12,459 nucleotides of DNA from UBA4416 sp031539425 (GCA_031539425.1 JAVKLI010000010.1:1-12459); one strand, 5' to 3'. Positions 1 to 7,662 are shown, numbered from the stretch's first letter. The notes: generated by a model from the letters alone, not told the origin. Numbers and translations are program-made.

Positions 1-2
1 AA

Positions 3-419
3 AAAATATTTCCAGAACTTGTAAAAACAATTAGCAGTGACAGCATCAAAGCTGTAGCTTATGCAGAGCTAACCCCCATACTTACCGAAGCTATAAAAGA
101 ACAACAAGCTATTATAGAGGCGCAACAAAAGCAATTACAAACAGAAGAGACTCAAAACGAAGTGCAACAAAAGCAGTTAAAACAGCAGGAGGCGCAAAAC
201 GAAGCGCAACAAAAGCAATTACAAATGCAAGAGGCTAAAAATGAAGCACAACAAACTATTATAGAAGCGCAACAAAAGCAATTACAAACGCAAGAGGCGG
301 AAAACGAAGTGCAACAAAAGCAGTTAAAACAGCAGGAGGCGCAAAACGAAGCGCAACAAAAGCAATTACAAATGCAAGAAAAGCGTTTAAAAGCCTTGGA
401 AGAAAAATTGGGTAAGTAA
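3..419 (+). CDS. C-terminal part of a tail-fibre / peptidase S74-type protein with a Gln-rich coiled coil (5' truncated)
   Basis: The reading frame is open from the first codon at the window edge to TAA at 417-419 (138 visible residues), so the start lies outside. The first visible residues (FPELV, then KAVAYAELTPIL, then EAIKEQQ) match what I know of the end of the intramolecular chaperone / peptidase S74 domain found at the C-terminus of many Bacteroidota 'tail fiber domain-containing' secreted proteins. In that family the domain helps a trimeric fibre fold and usually ends in a short coiled coil after EAIKEQQ. Here the coiled coil is long, about 100 residues, and made of 14-residue (two-heptad) units of the form E(A/V)QQKQL followed by seven Gln/Glu/Ala/Asn-rich residues. 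It ends in a Lys/Leu/Glu-rich tail (KRLKALEEKLGK). A GTG at 162 could be mistaken for a start, but the frame continues well upstream with family-like sequence. Family assignment rests on about 35 residues; cellular role is inferred. Confidence 0.75.
   Translation, partial: KIFPELVKTISSDSIKAVAYAELTPILTEAIKEQQAIIEAQQKQLQTEETQNEVQQKQLKQQEAQNEAQQKQLQMQEAKNEAQQTIIEAQQKQLQTQEAENEVQQKQLKQQEAQNEAQQKQLQMQEKRLKALEEKLGK
111..379 (+). repeat. 147-bp in-frame tandem repeat in the coiled-coil region
   Basis: Bases 111-232 recur at 258-379 with an offset of exactly 147 bp (49 codons, seven heptads). Within this, 154-232 and 301-379 are identical over 79 bp by eye. Smaller 42-bp subunits (14 codons, beginning GA(A/G)GNGCAACAAAAGCA) repeat inside each copy, with one half-unit (EAQQTII) breaking the period. 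Because every period is a multiple of 21 bp, gain or loss of units would preserve both reading frame and heptad phase. Confidence 0.9.
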
Positions 420-554
420 AACATCGCTCTGCTATTGCAAGTATAGTGCAGCAACCTTATTCAATAACTTTATAATTGTTAAATGTTTTTCTAACCCCCT
501 TTAAGGGTCTTAAATGCAACTAATAAATTTATAGGGTTGGGGTTGTATATTTTT

Positions 555-1391
555 TTAAAGAGTTAAATTATAATAGGTATAAATATCAATTGTTTGTTTA
601 GCTTCTACCACATCATGTACTCTTAATATTTTGGCGCTATTTTGCAACGCTATTAGATTTAAAATACTAGTGCCGTTTAGCGCTTGTTCAGGTATAATAT
701 TTAGTAATTTATAAATCATTGATTTTCTTGATAAGCCCACCAATATTGGGTACTGTAAAGATGTATAATATGATAGGTTTTTTAGCAATTTAAAATTATG
801 TTCAATTGTTTTACCAAATCCAAACCCTACATCTACAATAATATTTTTAAAATGAAGCTGCTGCAATTGATCTATGTTGCATTTTAACGCATGATAAACA
901 TCCGTTACTACGTTTTGGTAATATGGGTTTAATTGCATAGTTTGTGGTGTACCTTGCATGTGAGTTAATACATACAGCACGTTACTTTTTGAAACAACAT
1001 CAAACATTTGATGATCCATATTACCCCCCGAAATGTCATTAATTACATCTACCCCATAGTTTATAGCTAATTGAGCCACTTTGGCTCTGGTTGTGTCTAT
1101 TGATAAAAATATTTTTGGAAATGTTTTTCTAATTACATGGATGTGTTTTTCTATACGCAATAATTCGTCATGCTCGCTAATTGCATCTACAAAAGGTTTT
1201 GTAGATACGGCGCCTATATCAATTATATCAGCTCCTTCGGTAATTTTTTTTTCAATGTAGGTTAACAATTGCTGATTGTTTTTTATAATAGAATTAGCGT
1301 AAAAACTATTAGGCGATACGTTAATAATAGCCATTATTTTAGGCACATTAAAATCAATGAGTTTTCCATTTATTGTATATGTAAAATCCAT
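555..1391 (-). CDS. folP: Dihydropteroate synthase
   Basis: This is dihydropteroate synthase, a cytosolic TIM-barrel enzyme that condenses 6-hydroxymethyl-dihydropterin pyrophosphate with p-aminobenzoate in folate synthesis and is the sulfonamide target. At 278 residues it has the usual length, and the family motifs appear in order: NVSPNSF (24-30), GADIIDIGAVSTKP (53-66), SIDTTR (97-102), NDISGG (118-123), HMQGTP (144-149), GFGFGKT (189-195), GLSRKS (219-224) and RVHDV (257-261). Several normally strict positions differ: NVTPDSF reads NVSPNSF, the ESTRPG-type loop reads VSTKPF (Lys for Arg, Gly lost), and DPGFGFGK reads DVGFGFGK. The frame is intact and the remaining motifs are good, so I infer a divergent but working enzyme. 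The ATG at 1391 places the first beta strand at the normal distance. The divergent DUF1599 gene begins 28 bp away, so the promoters must be very compact or lie inside coding sequence. Confidence 0.93.
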   Translation of the reverse strand: MDFTYTINGKLIDFNVPKIMAIINVSPNSFYANSIIKNNQQLLTYIEKKITEGADIIDIGAVSTKPFVDAISEHDELLRIEKHIHVIRKTFPKIFLSIDTTRAKVAQLAINYGVDVINDISGGNMDHQMFDVVSKSNVLYVLTHMQGTPQTMQLNPYYQNVVTDVYHALKCNIDQLQQLHFKNIIVDVGFGFGKTIEHNFKLLKNLSYYTSLQYPILVGLSRKSMIYKLLNIIPEQALNGTSILNLIALQNSAKILRVHDVVEAKQTIDIYTYYNLTL

Positions 1392-1419
1392 TATTTATGT
1401 AATTTAGTTTTTTATTTAT

Positions 1420-1956
1420 ATGAAAAATACCAACTCAGAATTTGATGCTGTTGTAAAGATATGTAAAGATATCTTTGTAAAAAAAATGAAAGATTATGGC
1501 CCAGCATGGCGCATATTAAGGCCTACTTCACTTACCGATCAAATATTTATAAAAACTCAACGCATTAAAAGTATAGAAGAGGCTGGTATTCAAAAAGTAG
1601 CAGATGCCATAAGTGATGAGTATAAAGGTATTATTAACTATTGTGTTATTGCATTAATTCAGCTAGAACTGGGTGCTCAGGCTAATAATCACGACATTGA
1701 AAATAATAAAATTGAACACTTGTATGATAAATACATTGATGAGGCTAAAAACCTAATGTTAAACAAAAACCATGATTATGGCGAAGCTTGGCGTGATATG
1801 CGAATGAGTTCATTAACCGATTTAATTTTGATGAAAGTGCATAGAGTAAAACAAATTGAAGATAACAAAGGCAAAACCATTATTAGCGAAGGCATTGCGG
1901 CTAATTATTTAGATATGTTAAATTACGCCGTGTTTTCATTAATAAAGCAGGTCTAA
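1420..1956 (+). CDS. DUF1599 (nucleotide modification associated domain 1-like) protein with two internal repeats
   Basis: A 178-residue protein built from two copies of the same unit. Residues 24-54 (KDYGPAWR, then SLTDQIFIKTQRIKSIEE) align with 118-148 (HDYGEAWR, then SLTDLILMKVHRVKQIED) at an offset of 94. Each is followed by a matching helix, ISDEYKGIINYCVIALIQL (64-82) and IAANYLDMLNYAVFSLIKQ (159-177). DYGxAWR, SLTD and the trailing DxxNY-type helix are typical of DUF1599 (PF07659). I recall that this Pfam family was renamed nucleotide modification associated domain 1 because phage members sit beside base-modification genes. The biochemical role of the Bacteroidota copy is not known to me. 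There is no signal peptide or membrane segment, so it should be cytosolic. Divergence from folP is an arrangement I recall from Bacteroidota; the doxX-like and tpiA genes that I recall often following it are absent here. It is convergent with the DUF58 gene. Confidence 0.85.
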   Translation: MKNTNSEFDAVVKICKDIFVKKMKDYGPAWRILRPTSLTDQIFIKTQRIKSIEEAGIQKVADAISDEYKGIINYCVIALIQLELGAQANNHDIENNKIEHLYDKYIDEAKNLMLNKNHDYGEAWRDMRMSSLTDLILMKVHRVKQIEDNKGKTIISEGIAANYLDMLNYAVFSLIKQV

Positions 1957-2064
1957 AATCAATGGATGTAGGGGTTTTAAATGCATTTAAAGGTTATTTA
2001 ACAACTAGGTAAGTTTGTCTAAAAATTATATTTTTCTATTTACGGATTATACACGGAAAAAAAA

Positions 2065-3000
2065 TTAACGCATATTTTTCATCCTATTGCGCTTATGTAA
2101 ATAGGCATTTAACAAATCATGCAAAGCATTATTGGTATTTGCATCAATAAAATCTACTTTATACTCATTACAAGTTTGCTTAACTAAATGTATATGTTCA
2201 GTCATTTTTATTTGATACGCTTCTTTTAAAAAGGTAGGGTTTAGATTTACTTTTTCTTTTGATTCAGTATCAATAAATTGAATGGGTCTATTTTCTAAGT
2301 CTAAAAAAAGCTCTAATTGATGGTTAATGGTATGAAATAAAATAACCTCATGTTTTTTGTATCGTAGTATTTGTAAGGCTTCTTTAAACTGTTGGCTCTG
2401 AGATGCATCAAAAAATAGATCGCTAAAAATAATAACCAATGACCGTTTATGAAAAACAGAACTCATGTTTATGATTGTATCACTAATGTTTGTAGTACTA
2501 ACAGTATCTGTTATTGTTAAAGATTGTAGATTTGTTAATTCGTTATATAACCTCACAAAATGCTGTTGGTTTAATTTTGGTTCTATATATACTTTGCGCT
2601 CTTCATCAAATAAAGTAAGGCCCACGGCATCTCTTTGTTTTTTGGTTAACTCTATAAAAGTGGCTGCGGCATAAATAGCATAATCTAATTTTGTTTTAAA
2701 TAAGGGGTTGGCCGCATGGCTAGGAAGCAACATGGAAGAGGAAACGTCTAACATTAATTGACACCTTAAATTGGTTTCTTCTTCAAAGCGTTTTAAAAAT
2801 AATTTATCTGTTTTTGCGTATAATTTCCAATCTATGTGTTTTAAATTATCTCCGGTATTATAGTTTCTATGCTCCATAAATTCAACCGAAAACCCATGAA
2901 AAGGGCTTTTATGCTTGCCTATTAAAAAGCCCTCTACTACTTGTTTTGCAAGTAATTCAATTTTTGAAGTTGTTTTAAATTGAAATGGATTAGAGAACAT
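2065..3000 (-). CDS. DUF58 domain protein (vWA-like)
   Basis: A 311-residue soluble protein that matches the DUF58 family along its length. The family signature RNYNTGDNLKHIDWKLYAKT lies at 45-64, followed by LFLKRFEEE (67-75). A von Willebrand A-like fold follows, with a metal-site motif DVSSSM (85-90), a central helix containing DYAIYAAATFIELT, FDEERKVYIEP (131-141) and a strand ending IFSDLFFD (191-198). Family members are usually encoded beside a MoxR AAA+ ATPase and Bat (BatA/BatB) membrane proteins and are thought to act with that ATPase in cell-envelope or chaperone functions. None of those partners is in this window: the gene stands alone, with tRNA-Leu upstream and DUF1599 convergent downstream. 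The MIDAS pattern is intact, so metal binding is plausible. Exact role is unknown. A TATATTTA sequence (one base from TAnnTTTG) on this strand at 3028-3021, about 20 bp before the ATG, may be its -7 element. Confidence 0.9.
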   Translation of the reverse strand: MFSNPFQFKTTSKIELLAKQVVEGFLIGKHKSPFHGFSVEFMEHRNYNTGDNLKHIDWKLYAKTDKLFLKRFEEETNLRCQLMLDVSSSMLLPSHAANPLFKTKLDYAIYAAATFIELTKKQRDAVGLTLFDEERKVYIEPKLNQQHFVRLYNELTNLQSLTITDTVSTTNISDTIINMSSVFHKRSLVIIFSDLFFDASQSQQFKEALQILRYKKHEVILFHTINHQLELFLDLENRPIQFIDTESKEKVNLNPTFLKEAYQIKMTEHIHLVKQTCNEYKVDFIDANTNNALHDLLNAYLHKRNRMKNMR

Positions 3001-3047
3001 AACGTGTTTTTTTGAACGACTAAATATAACATTTAAAAATAAAAAAT

Positions 3048-3055
3048 TATATTTG
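3048..3055 (+). promoter_or_regulatory. Bacteroidota-type -7 promoter element of the tRNA gene
   Basis: TATATTTG matches the TAnnTTTG consensus of the Bacteroidota primary sigma factor and ends 10 bp before the mature tRNA 5' end, which allows a short leader. I do not see a convincing TTTG -33 element 19-21 bp upstream, where the sequence is A/T-only, so the call rests on one element and its position. Confidence 0.5.
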
Positions 3056-3065
3056 TACCCCTAAC

Positions 3066-3145
3066 GCACATGTGGCGTAATTGGTAGCCGCGCCAGACTT
3101 AGGATCTGGTCCGAAAGGGTGGGGGTTCGAGTCCCTTCATGTGTA
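3066..3145 (+). tRNA. tRNA-Leu (anticodon UAG)
   Basis: A full cloverleaf can be drawn. The acceptor stem is GCACATG (3066-3072) with CATGTGT (3138-3144), ending in a G-U pair, with A as discriminator at 3145. The D stem is GCG/CGC (3075-3077, 3089-3091) with TTGGTAG in the loop. The anticodon stem is CCAGA/TCTGG (3093-3097, 3105-3109) with loop CTTAGGA, giving anticodon TAG at 3100-3102. A short class-II variable arm (CC-GAAA-GG) follows. The T arm is GGGGG/CCCTT around TTCGAGT (3126-3132). TAG with a structured variable arm identifies a leucine tRNA reading CUN codons. The 3' CCA is not encoded and must be added after transcription. Confidence 0.95.
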
Positions 3146-3150
3146 CTTAA

Positions 3151-3186
3151 AAGAGACTAAACATAAGCATGTTTAGTCTCTTTTTT
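3151..3186 (+). terminator. Intrinsic terminator of tRNA-Leu
   Basis: GAGACTAAACAT (3153-3164) and ATGTTTAGTCTC (3169-3180) form a perfect 12-bp stem around the loop AAGC, followed by TTTTTT (3181-3186). Flanking A residues can extend the stem. It begins only a few bases after the tRNA and should insulate it from the large gene downstream. Confidence 0.93.
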
Positions 3187-3303
3187 ATTTTAACCACTTT
3201 GTTTAATTTTTTTATAGAAAAGTTGCTTTAATAATTTAATAATGTTAGTTTTATTAAAAATTACTGCTAATAATTTACAAATAACCCTAAACTTAGTTTT
3301 TAT

Positions 3304-6300
3304 ATGAAAAAAATGAAAATAAAATTCATACTGACTTTCGTTATTTTGCTACTTCAGGTGCAATTTGTTTTTTCAAGTCATCTTTCAGTAGGCCAGGTAA
3401 CTTATAAACATATAGGTGGAAATTTTTGGGCTTTTAAATTTACTCACGTATGGGATTGTAAAACTGGTTTTGCTTTAACGGGCCCCGTTCAAATAACTGC
3501 TGTAGGTTGTGGCCAAACTGTTGCTATAAGCTTAAATCAAAGTACACTTACACCAGGTCAAGGCGTAGACGCAACAGATGTGTCGCCCTGTGTGTCTGAC
3601 CCTAATGTTGTTTGTAAAAAACTCATTGAATTTGAAGGAATTGTAGAATTAAGCCCATGCGAAAGTTGGATAGTCAGTTGGGGTTCAAGCGCAAGAAATT
3701 CGGCTATTTATAATTTAACTTCAGCAGGCGGGATTTATGTAGATTGTATGTTAAACAGCATAGACGGAACTACTAATAGTTCACCCTATCCTACTAATCA
3801 AAATTTACCAGTATTTTGCGTTAACCAACCAGCTTGTTTTAATTTGGCTATTGCAGAACCAGATGGCAACACGCTGGTTTACTCTTTAGTATCTGCAAGT
3901 ATATCTGCAACAGCAGAAGTAACATATGCTACAGGTATGTCGGGTACAAATCCTATACCAGGTATTCTGTTAAATTCAGCCACTGGTCAAATAAGTTTTG
4001 TGGCTGCAGTGCAAGGCGATTATGTAGTATGTGTAAAGGTTAGTGAATATAACGCCGCCGGTCAATTAATAGGTTATATAATAAGAGATTTTACCATTGT
4101 TGTAGCAAACTGTTTTAATCAAACACCACCATGTGGCGATGTAGCAATGAGTAATATTTCACCTCCAATTGCTACACCAACGCCTAATATTATTGAAGTA
4201 TGTGCAGGCACTAATTTATTTTTTGATATGACCTTTACGGATCCAGACCCTAATGATATACTCACAATTACATCTACCAATTTTACTACCAATTTACCAG
4301 GCGCCACATATACCTTAACAAACCCTAGTGGTTTAAATACTGTTAAATTTAGAGCCAATTGGGTAGTGCCACCTATAGAGGGCTATAATTCAGATTTTGT
4401 TTTAACTACCCGTGATAATTTTTGCCCTATACCGGGCAAACAACAGTATTATTATAAAGTATTAGTGCGAGCTGGTACTTATGCAGGGCCCGATAAAACA
4501 ATATGTGGAGTAGAACAAACCTCATTAGCTGCAAATTATAATGCCCCTGATAATACCATGGAATGGCATTATTTAAATGGTGCTTTAGTTCCAACTAACC
4601 CACTTCAATTTAACTGCAACCCATGCAAAAACCCTACCGTTATGCCTATAACTACAACAACGTACGTGCTATACAATACTGGCGTTGTGGCGTTGGGCTG
4701 TAAACAAAAAGATACGGTAGTGGTAAATGTAGTGCCAGATTTTACAATAACTGCAAGTGTTAATTTAGATAAAAATTGCTTAAAGCAACCCGTATTATAC
4801 ACAAGCACTGTAAGCCCAGCCAACACCATTTGTTCTTATACTTGGCTTCCTGGAGAGGCTCTACTAGAACCTTTTAGCGCAAGTTCCTCTGCTGTATATC
4901 AAGATGACAAATTACCGTATAAAAATCGGTTAATTGCTATAAGCAATTATGGTTGCACAAGGGTAACGCCAGAGATAACCTGCAGTATATATCCTGTAAC
5001 AGTGCCTATATTTTCAGTAGTTCCAACGCTTACTGTTTTGTGTGCTAATCAAAGTATGCCTATGAGTTTTAGTTTTGCAAATATTCCGCCACAGTTTTGC
5101 TCTAAAGCACCGTATGTGTGTTCAGTAATAACAGAAACTAATATAGGCTTTGGTTCGATAGCTAATGGACCAGCAGAAATACCAGCTATTTACATCACAA
5201 AATCATCATCTTTTCATACACAAATATTATATTATGCTACAGAATTACAGGCAGCTAATATTAGGGCAGGAAAATTAAATTCGATTAGCTTTCAATTACT
5301 TAATTTAAATGGAGTTACAGATTCTTTTAAAGATTTTACTATTAGATTAAAATGTACTTCAAAAAATAAGTTAAGTCAAATGGAAACAGATGGGTTTACA
5401 CAAGTTTATACCGCAGCTAATTTTCCTGCTCCAACCACTGGTGGTAACATTTGGATAACCCATCAATTTCAAACAGCCTATAATTGGGATGGCACATCTA
5501 ATATTATTGTTGAATTGTATAACGATATTTACCCAAATTTAGGAAATAATATGGGCACTATATATGCTACTACAAGTCAAAACACAGTGTTAACTTATAC
5601 CGCTAATGGAGCAAATGCTTTTAGTACCGACCCAACTAAAATTTCTGTGATATCAAAAAAGAGACCCGTTATTAAATTAGGTTGGTGTTTATCTCAGGTA
5701 GATCCTAACATGTATAGTTACCAATGGACACCCACAGTAGGGCTTACTACAAACAATACCAGGAATACCGTTGTTCAATATTCTGCATCTACCATTTACA
5801 CTTTAGTAGTAACCCCTACGGCTGTTGCTTCGTGTTCTAATACTAGTACTGGAAATATTGTAATTATGGGCGCTATAACACCAACATTAACAGCAACTTC
5901 ACAGGTGTGTAGCAATATGGCGCCTGTTACGGTTTCGTCTTCTACAAATGGGGGTGTATTTGCTAGTACCGGTTACAATAATGTAGCAGGTATTTTTTAT
6001 CCTAATTTAGCTTCCATTGGAAATAATTTGGTAACTTATATTTTGGGGCCGCCTGCATGTCAAAAAATTGCTACCATCAATATAAATGTAGAGCAGTTTG
6101 TAAATTCAGCTATAACAGGTACTATAACCCCTAAATGCGTTATAGGTAATACTTTTACAATTCCTACAAACATAACCGCTGTATCGTCTGGAACTTGGAG
6201 TGGATTGGGAACATTACCAGGTAATGTGTTTTCACCAACGGTAGCAGGCGTTGGGGTTAACACTTTAACGCATAGCACGCAATCTAACCCTACCGCTTCA

Positions 6301-7629
6301 TTGTGCCCTAGTAGTTCAACCATCAACGTATTAGTTGTAGGTGTGCCGCAGCCAACTATATCTAACTTACCCGGTTTAATTTGTAATACATTAACACCAT
6401 TATCTTTAACTATTACACCCGCTAATTTATCAGGTGGTGTGTTTAGTTGCACTAACTCTCCAGTTTCAATATCGTCAATTGGCACCTTTTCTCCCATTGT
6501 ATCTGGGGCAGGTTTGTTTAATATTCAATATATATATACTGGAGTGTGTAATGGCTTAGCTACAGCTACAATTAGTGTCAGTAGATTTAACACAGCTTCA
6601 TTGTCGAGAACAATTGTTACTTTATGTGAGTATGATCAAGCCATTGATTTAAAGCCTTATTTATTTTACACAGGTGGCGTTTGGTCTGGAACTGGGATTA
6701 CAAGTTTTTCATTTAACCCACAAATAGCAGGACCCGGTATTCATGTAATTACTTATAATACAGATTCGAGCCCTAGCGGTGTATGCCCAGATATGAAACA
6801 AGCAACGGTTACTGTGGCCCCTAAACCTTCAGCCTCAGGTAGTGTTAATTTATCTTTTGGTTGTCAGCCTCATTCTGTTACACTAACTACCAATCAATCA
6901 TCTGGCAATGCTACATGGTATTTAGGTTATGCTAGTAACACGCTAACAGGATTGTCAACAACCTATCAATACCCAGAAGCTGGCATATTTACAGTTAGTT
7001 TATCCTATACAAACGCCGTAGGATGTAAAAACGATATCGTGTTAAGCCCAGCAATAGAAGTATTTCCACTCCCCAAGGCTTTATTTGACGTTACTTCAAA
7101 AGAAGTAATTGTATTAGATGGTGTAGTTAGTTTTTTAAATAAAACGACCGATGTTACTTTAAATTCTTATGATTGGTATATTAATAATCAATTGTGGTAT
7201 GTAACACAAAATGTTATCGATCATTCGTTTATAAATGTAGGTGAACAGATTGTTACACTAAAAGCTACAAATGCATTTGGTTGTTCAACGCAAACTTATC
7301 AAACAATAAGAGTGGTACCCAATATCGTTATATATGCTCCAAACGCCTTTACACCAGGTGATACAGACGACTACAATAACAGTTTTTATGTTCATTTTCC
7401 ATTAGCCGGCATCAATTTTTCAACCTTTAAGTTTGAAATTTATAATAAATTAGGTCAAATTTTATACGAAACAAAAGACTATACTAAAGCCTATTGGCAT
7501 GGAACCACTAATAACATTGAGAAGGGTGACATTTTACCAAATGACGTTTATGTATGGAAATTACAATTTTATGATGACCTTAAAAAAATATATATAAAAA
7601 CAGGTAACGTGTTATTACTTAAAAATTAA
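3304..7629 (+). CDS. Large secreted multidomain surface protein with T9SS type B (gliding-motility-type) C-terminal sorting domain
   Basis: A 1441-residue exported protein. Residues 1 to about 25 are a signal peptide (MKKMKIK, a hydrophobic core, then FVFSS). The N-terminal module (about 25-270: SHLSVGQVTYKHIGG, paired cysteines, IAEPDGNTLVYSL, IRDFTIVVANC) matches one seen in many Bacteroidota SprB-like surface proteins. A cysteine-rich Ig-like middle follows. Residues 629-740 (ILYYATELQAANI, then YNWDGTSNIIVEL) resemble a beta-sandwich module common in flavobacterial cargo. Four Ig-like repeats of about 80 residues follow, each with a GG.(W/F)SG-type turn (around 883, 963, 1044, 1124), then two PKD-like domains (about 1177-1253 and 1256-1338). 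The C-terminal domain (1342-1441: YAPNAFTP, FEIYNKLGQILYET, YWHG, LPNDVYVWKLQFYDD) is the type B CHU_C/TIGR04131 sorting signal for T9SS export and surface attachment. The usual FTPNGDGxND core here reads FTPGDTDDYNN. Adhesion or matrix function is inferred; no catalytic domain is visible. It is a single gene behind the tRNA terminator. Confidence 0.92.
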   Translation: MKKMKIKFILTFVILLLQVQFVFSSHLSVGQVTYKHIGGNFWAFKFTHVWDCKTGFALTGPVQITAVGCGQTVAISLNQSTLTPGQGVDATDVSPCVSDPNVVCKKLIEFEGIVELSPCESWIVSWGSSARNSAIYNLTSAGGIYVDCMLNSIDGTTNSSPYPTNQNLPVFCVNQPACFNLAIAEPDGNTLVYSLVSASISATAEVTYATGMSGTNPIPGILLNSATGQISFVAAVQGDYVVCVKVSEYNAAGQLIGYIIRDFTIVVANCFNQTPPCGDVAMSNISPPIATPTPNIIEVCAGTNLFFDMTFTDPDPNDILTITSTNFTTNLPGATYTLTNPSGLNTVKFRANWVVPPIEGYNSDFVLTTRDNFCPIPGKQQYYYKVLVRAGTYAGPDKTICGVEQTSLAANYNAPDNTMEWHYLNGALVPTNPLQFNCNPCKNPTVMPITTTTYVLYNTGVVALGCKQKDTVVVNVVPDFTITASVNLDKNCLKQPVLYTSTVSPANTICSYTWLPGEALLEPFSASSSAVYQDDKLPYKNRLIAISNYGCTRVTPEITCSIYPVTVPIFSVVPTLTVLCANQSMPMSFSFANIPPQFCSKAPYVCSVITETNIGFGSIANGPAEIPAIYITKSSSFHTQILYYATELQAANIRAGKLNSISFQLLNLNGVTDSFKDFTIRLKCTSKNKLSQMETDGFTQVYTAANFPAPTTGGNIWITHQFQTAYNWDGTSNIIVELYNDIYPNLGNNMGTIYATTSQNTVLTYTANGANAFSTDPTKISVISKKRPVIKLGWCLSQVDPNMYSYQWTPTVGLTTNNTRNTVVQYSASTIYTLVVTPTAVASCSNTSTGNIVIMGAITPTLTATSQVCSNMAPVTVSSSTNGGVFASTGYNNVAGIFYPNLASIGNNLVTYILGPPACQKIATININVEQFVNSAITGTITPKCVIGNTFTIPTNITAVSSGTWSGLGTLPGNVFSPTVAGVGVNTLTHSTQSNPTASLCPSSSTINVLVVGVPQPTISNLPGLICNTLTPLSLTITPANLSGGVFSCTNSPVSISSIGTFSPIVSGAGLFNIQYIYTGVCNGLATATISVSRFNTASLSRTIVTLCEYDQAIDLKPYLFYTGGVWSGTGITSFSFNPQIAGPGIHVITYNTDSSPSGVCPDMKQATVTVAPKPSASGSVNLSFGCQPHSVTLTTNQSSGNATWYLGYASNTLTGLSTTYQYPEAGIFTVSLSYTNAVGCKNDIVLSPAIEVFPLPKALFDVTSKEVIVLDGVVSFLNKTTDVTLNSYDWYINNQLWYVTQNVIDHSFINVGEQIVTLKATNAFGCSTQTYQTIRVVPNIVIYAPNAFTPGDTDDYNNSFYVHFPLAGINFSTFKFEIYNKLGQILYETKDYTKAYWHGTTNNIEKGDILPNDVYVWKLQFYDDLKKIYIKTGNVLLLKN

Positions 7630-7633
7630 AATT

Positions 7634-7662
7634 GCTGTTAATTAACATGCAGTTTGTTTTTT
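7634..7662 (+). terminator. Weak terminator-like element after the surface-protein gene
   Basis: The 12-bp palindrome TGTTAATTAACA (7636-7647) begins 7 bp after the stop codon, is flanked by GC on both sides with one bulged T, and is followed by a T-rich run (TTTGTTTTTT). The stem is short and A/T-rich, so termination here is only a suggestion. Confidence 0.3.

Noticed and set aside
111..379. CRISPR-like array at the left end because of regular direct repeats
   Set aside because: The repeats are contiguous, coding, in frame and of variable 42/147-bp units, with no unique spacers. They are protein-level coiled-coil repeats.
162..419. Separate 85-residue gene starting at GTG 162
   Set aside because: The same frame is open back to the window edge and encodes S74-like sequence upstream, so this is an internal codon of a longer gene.
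152..454. Minus-strand ORF encoding a repetitive Cys/Phe-rich peptide
   Set aside because: It is the reverse complement of the Gln/Ala/Glu coiled-coil repeat. CAA, GCA and similar codons read backwards give Cys/Ser/Phe runs. There is no independent start context or known family.
491..557. Possible bidirectional terminator between the coiled-coil gene and folP (AACCCC at 493 with GGGGTT at 539, then a T-run)
   Set aside because: The stem is 6 bp with a loop of about 40 bases, and the alternative CCCT/AGGG hairpin is only 4 bp. This is too weak to support, though the convergent placement would suit one.
1976..1991. Perfect 16-bp palindrome TTTAAATGCATTTAAA between the convergent DUF1599 and DUF58 genes
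   Set aside because: In DNA this A/T-rich, one 8-bp-arm palindrome in 12 kb is close to chance. It has no loop and no T-tract and is not repeated elsewhere in the window, so I do not call a terminator or operator.
6060..6497. 145-codon minus-strand ORF inside the large surface-protein gene
   Set aside because: It lies wholly opposite the Ig-like repeats of the surface protein, whose frame is continuous and family-like. The product has no signal or motif.
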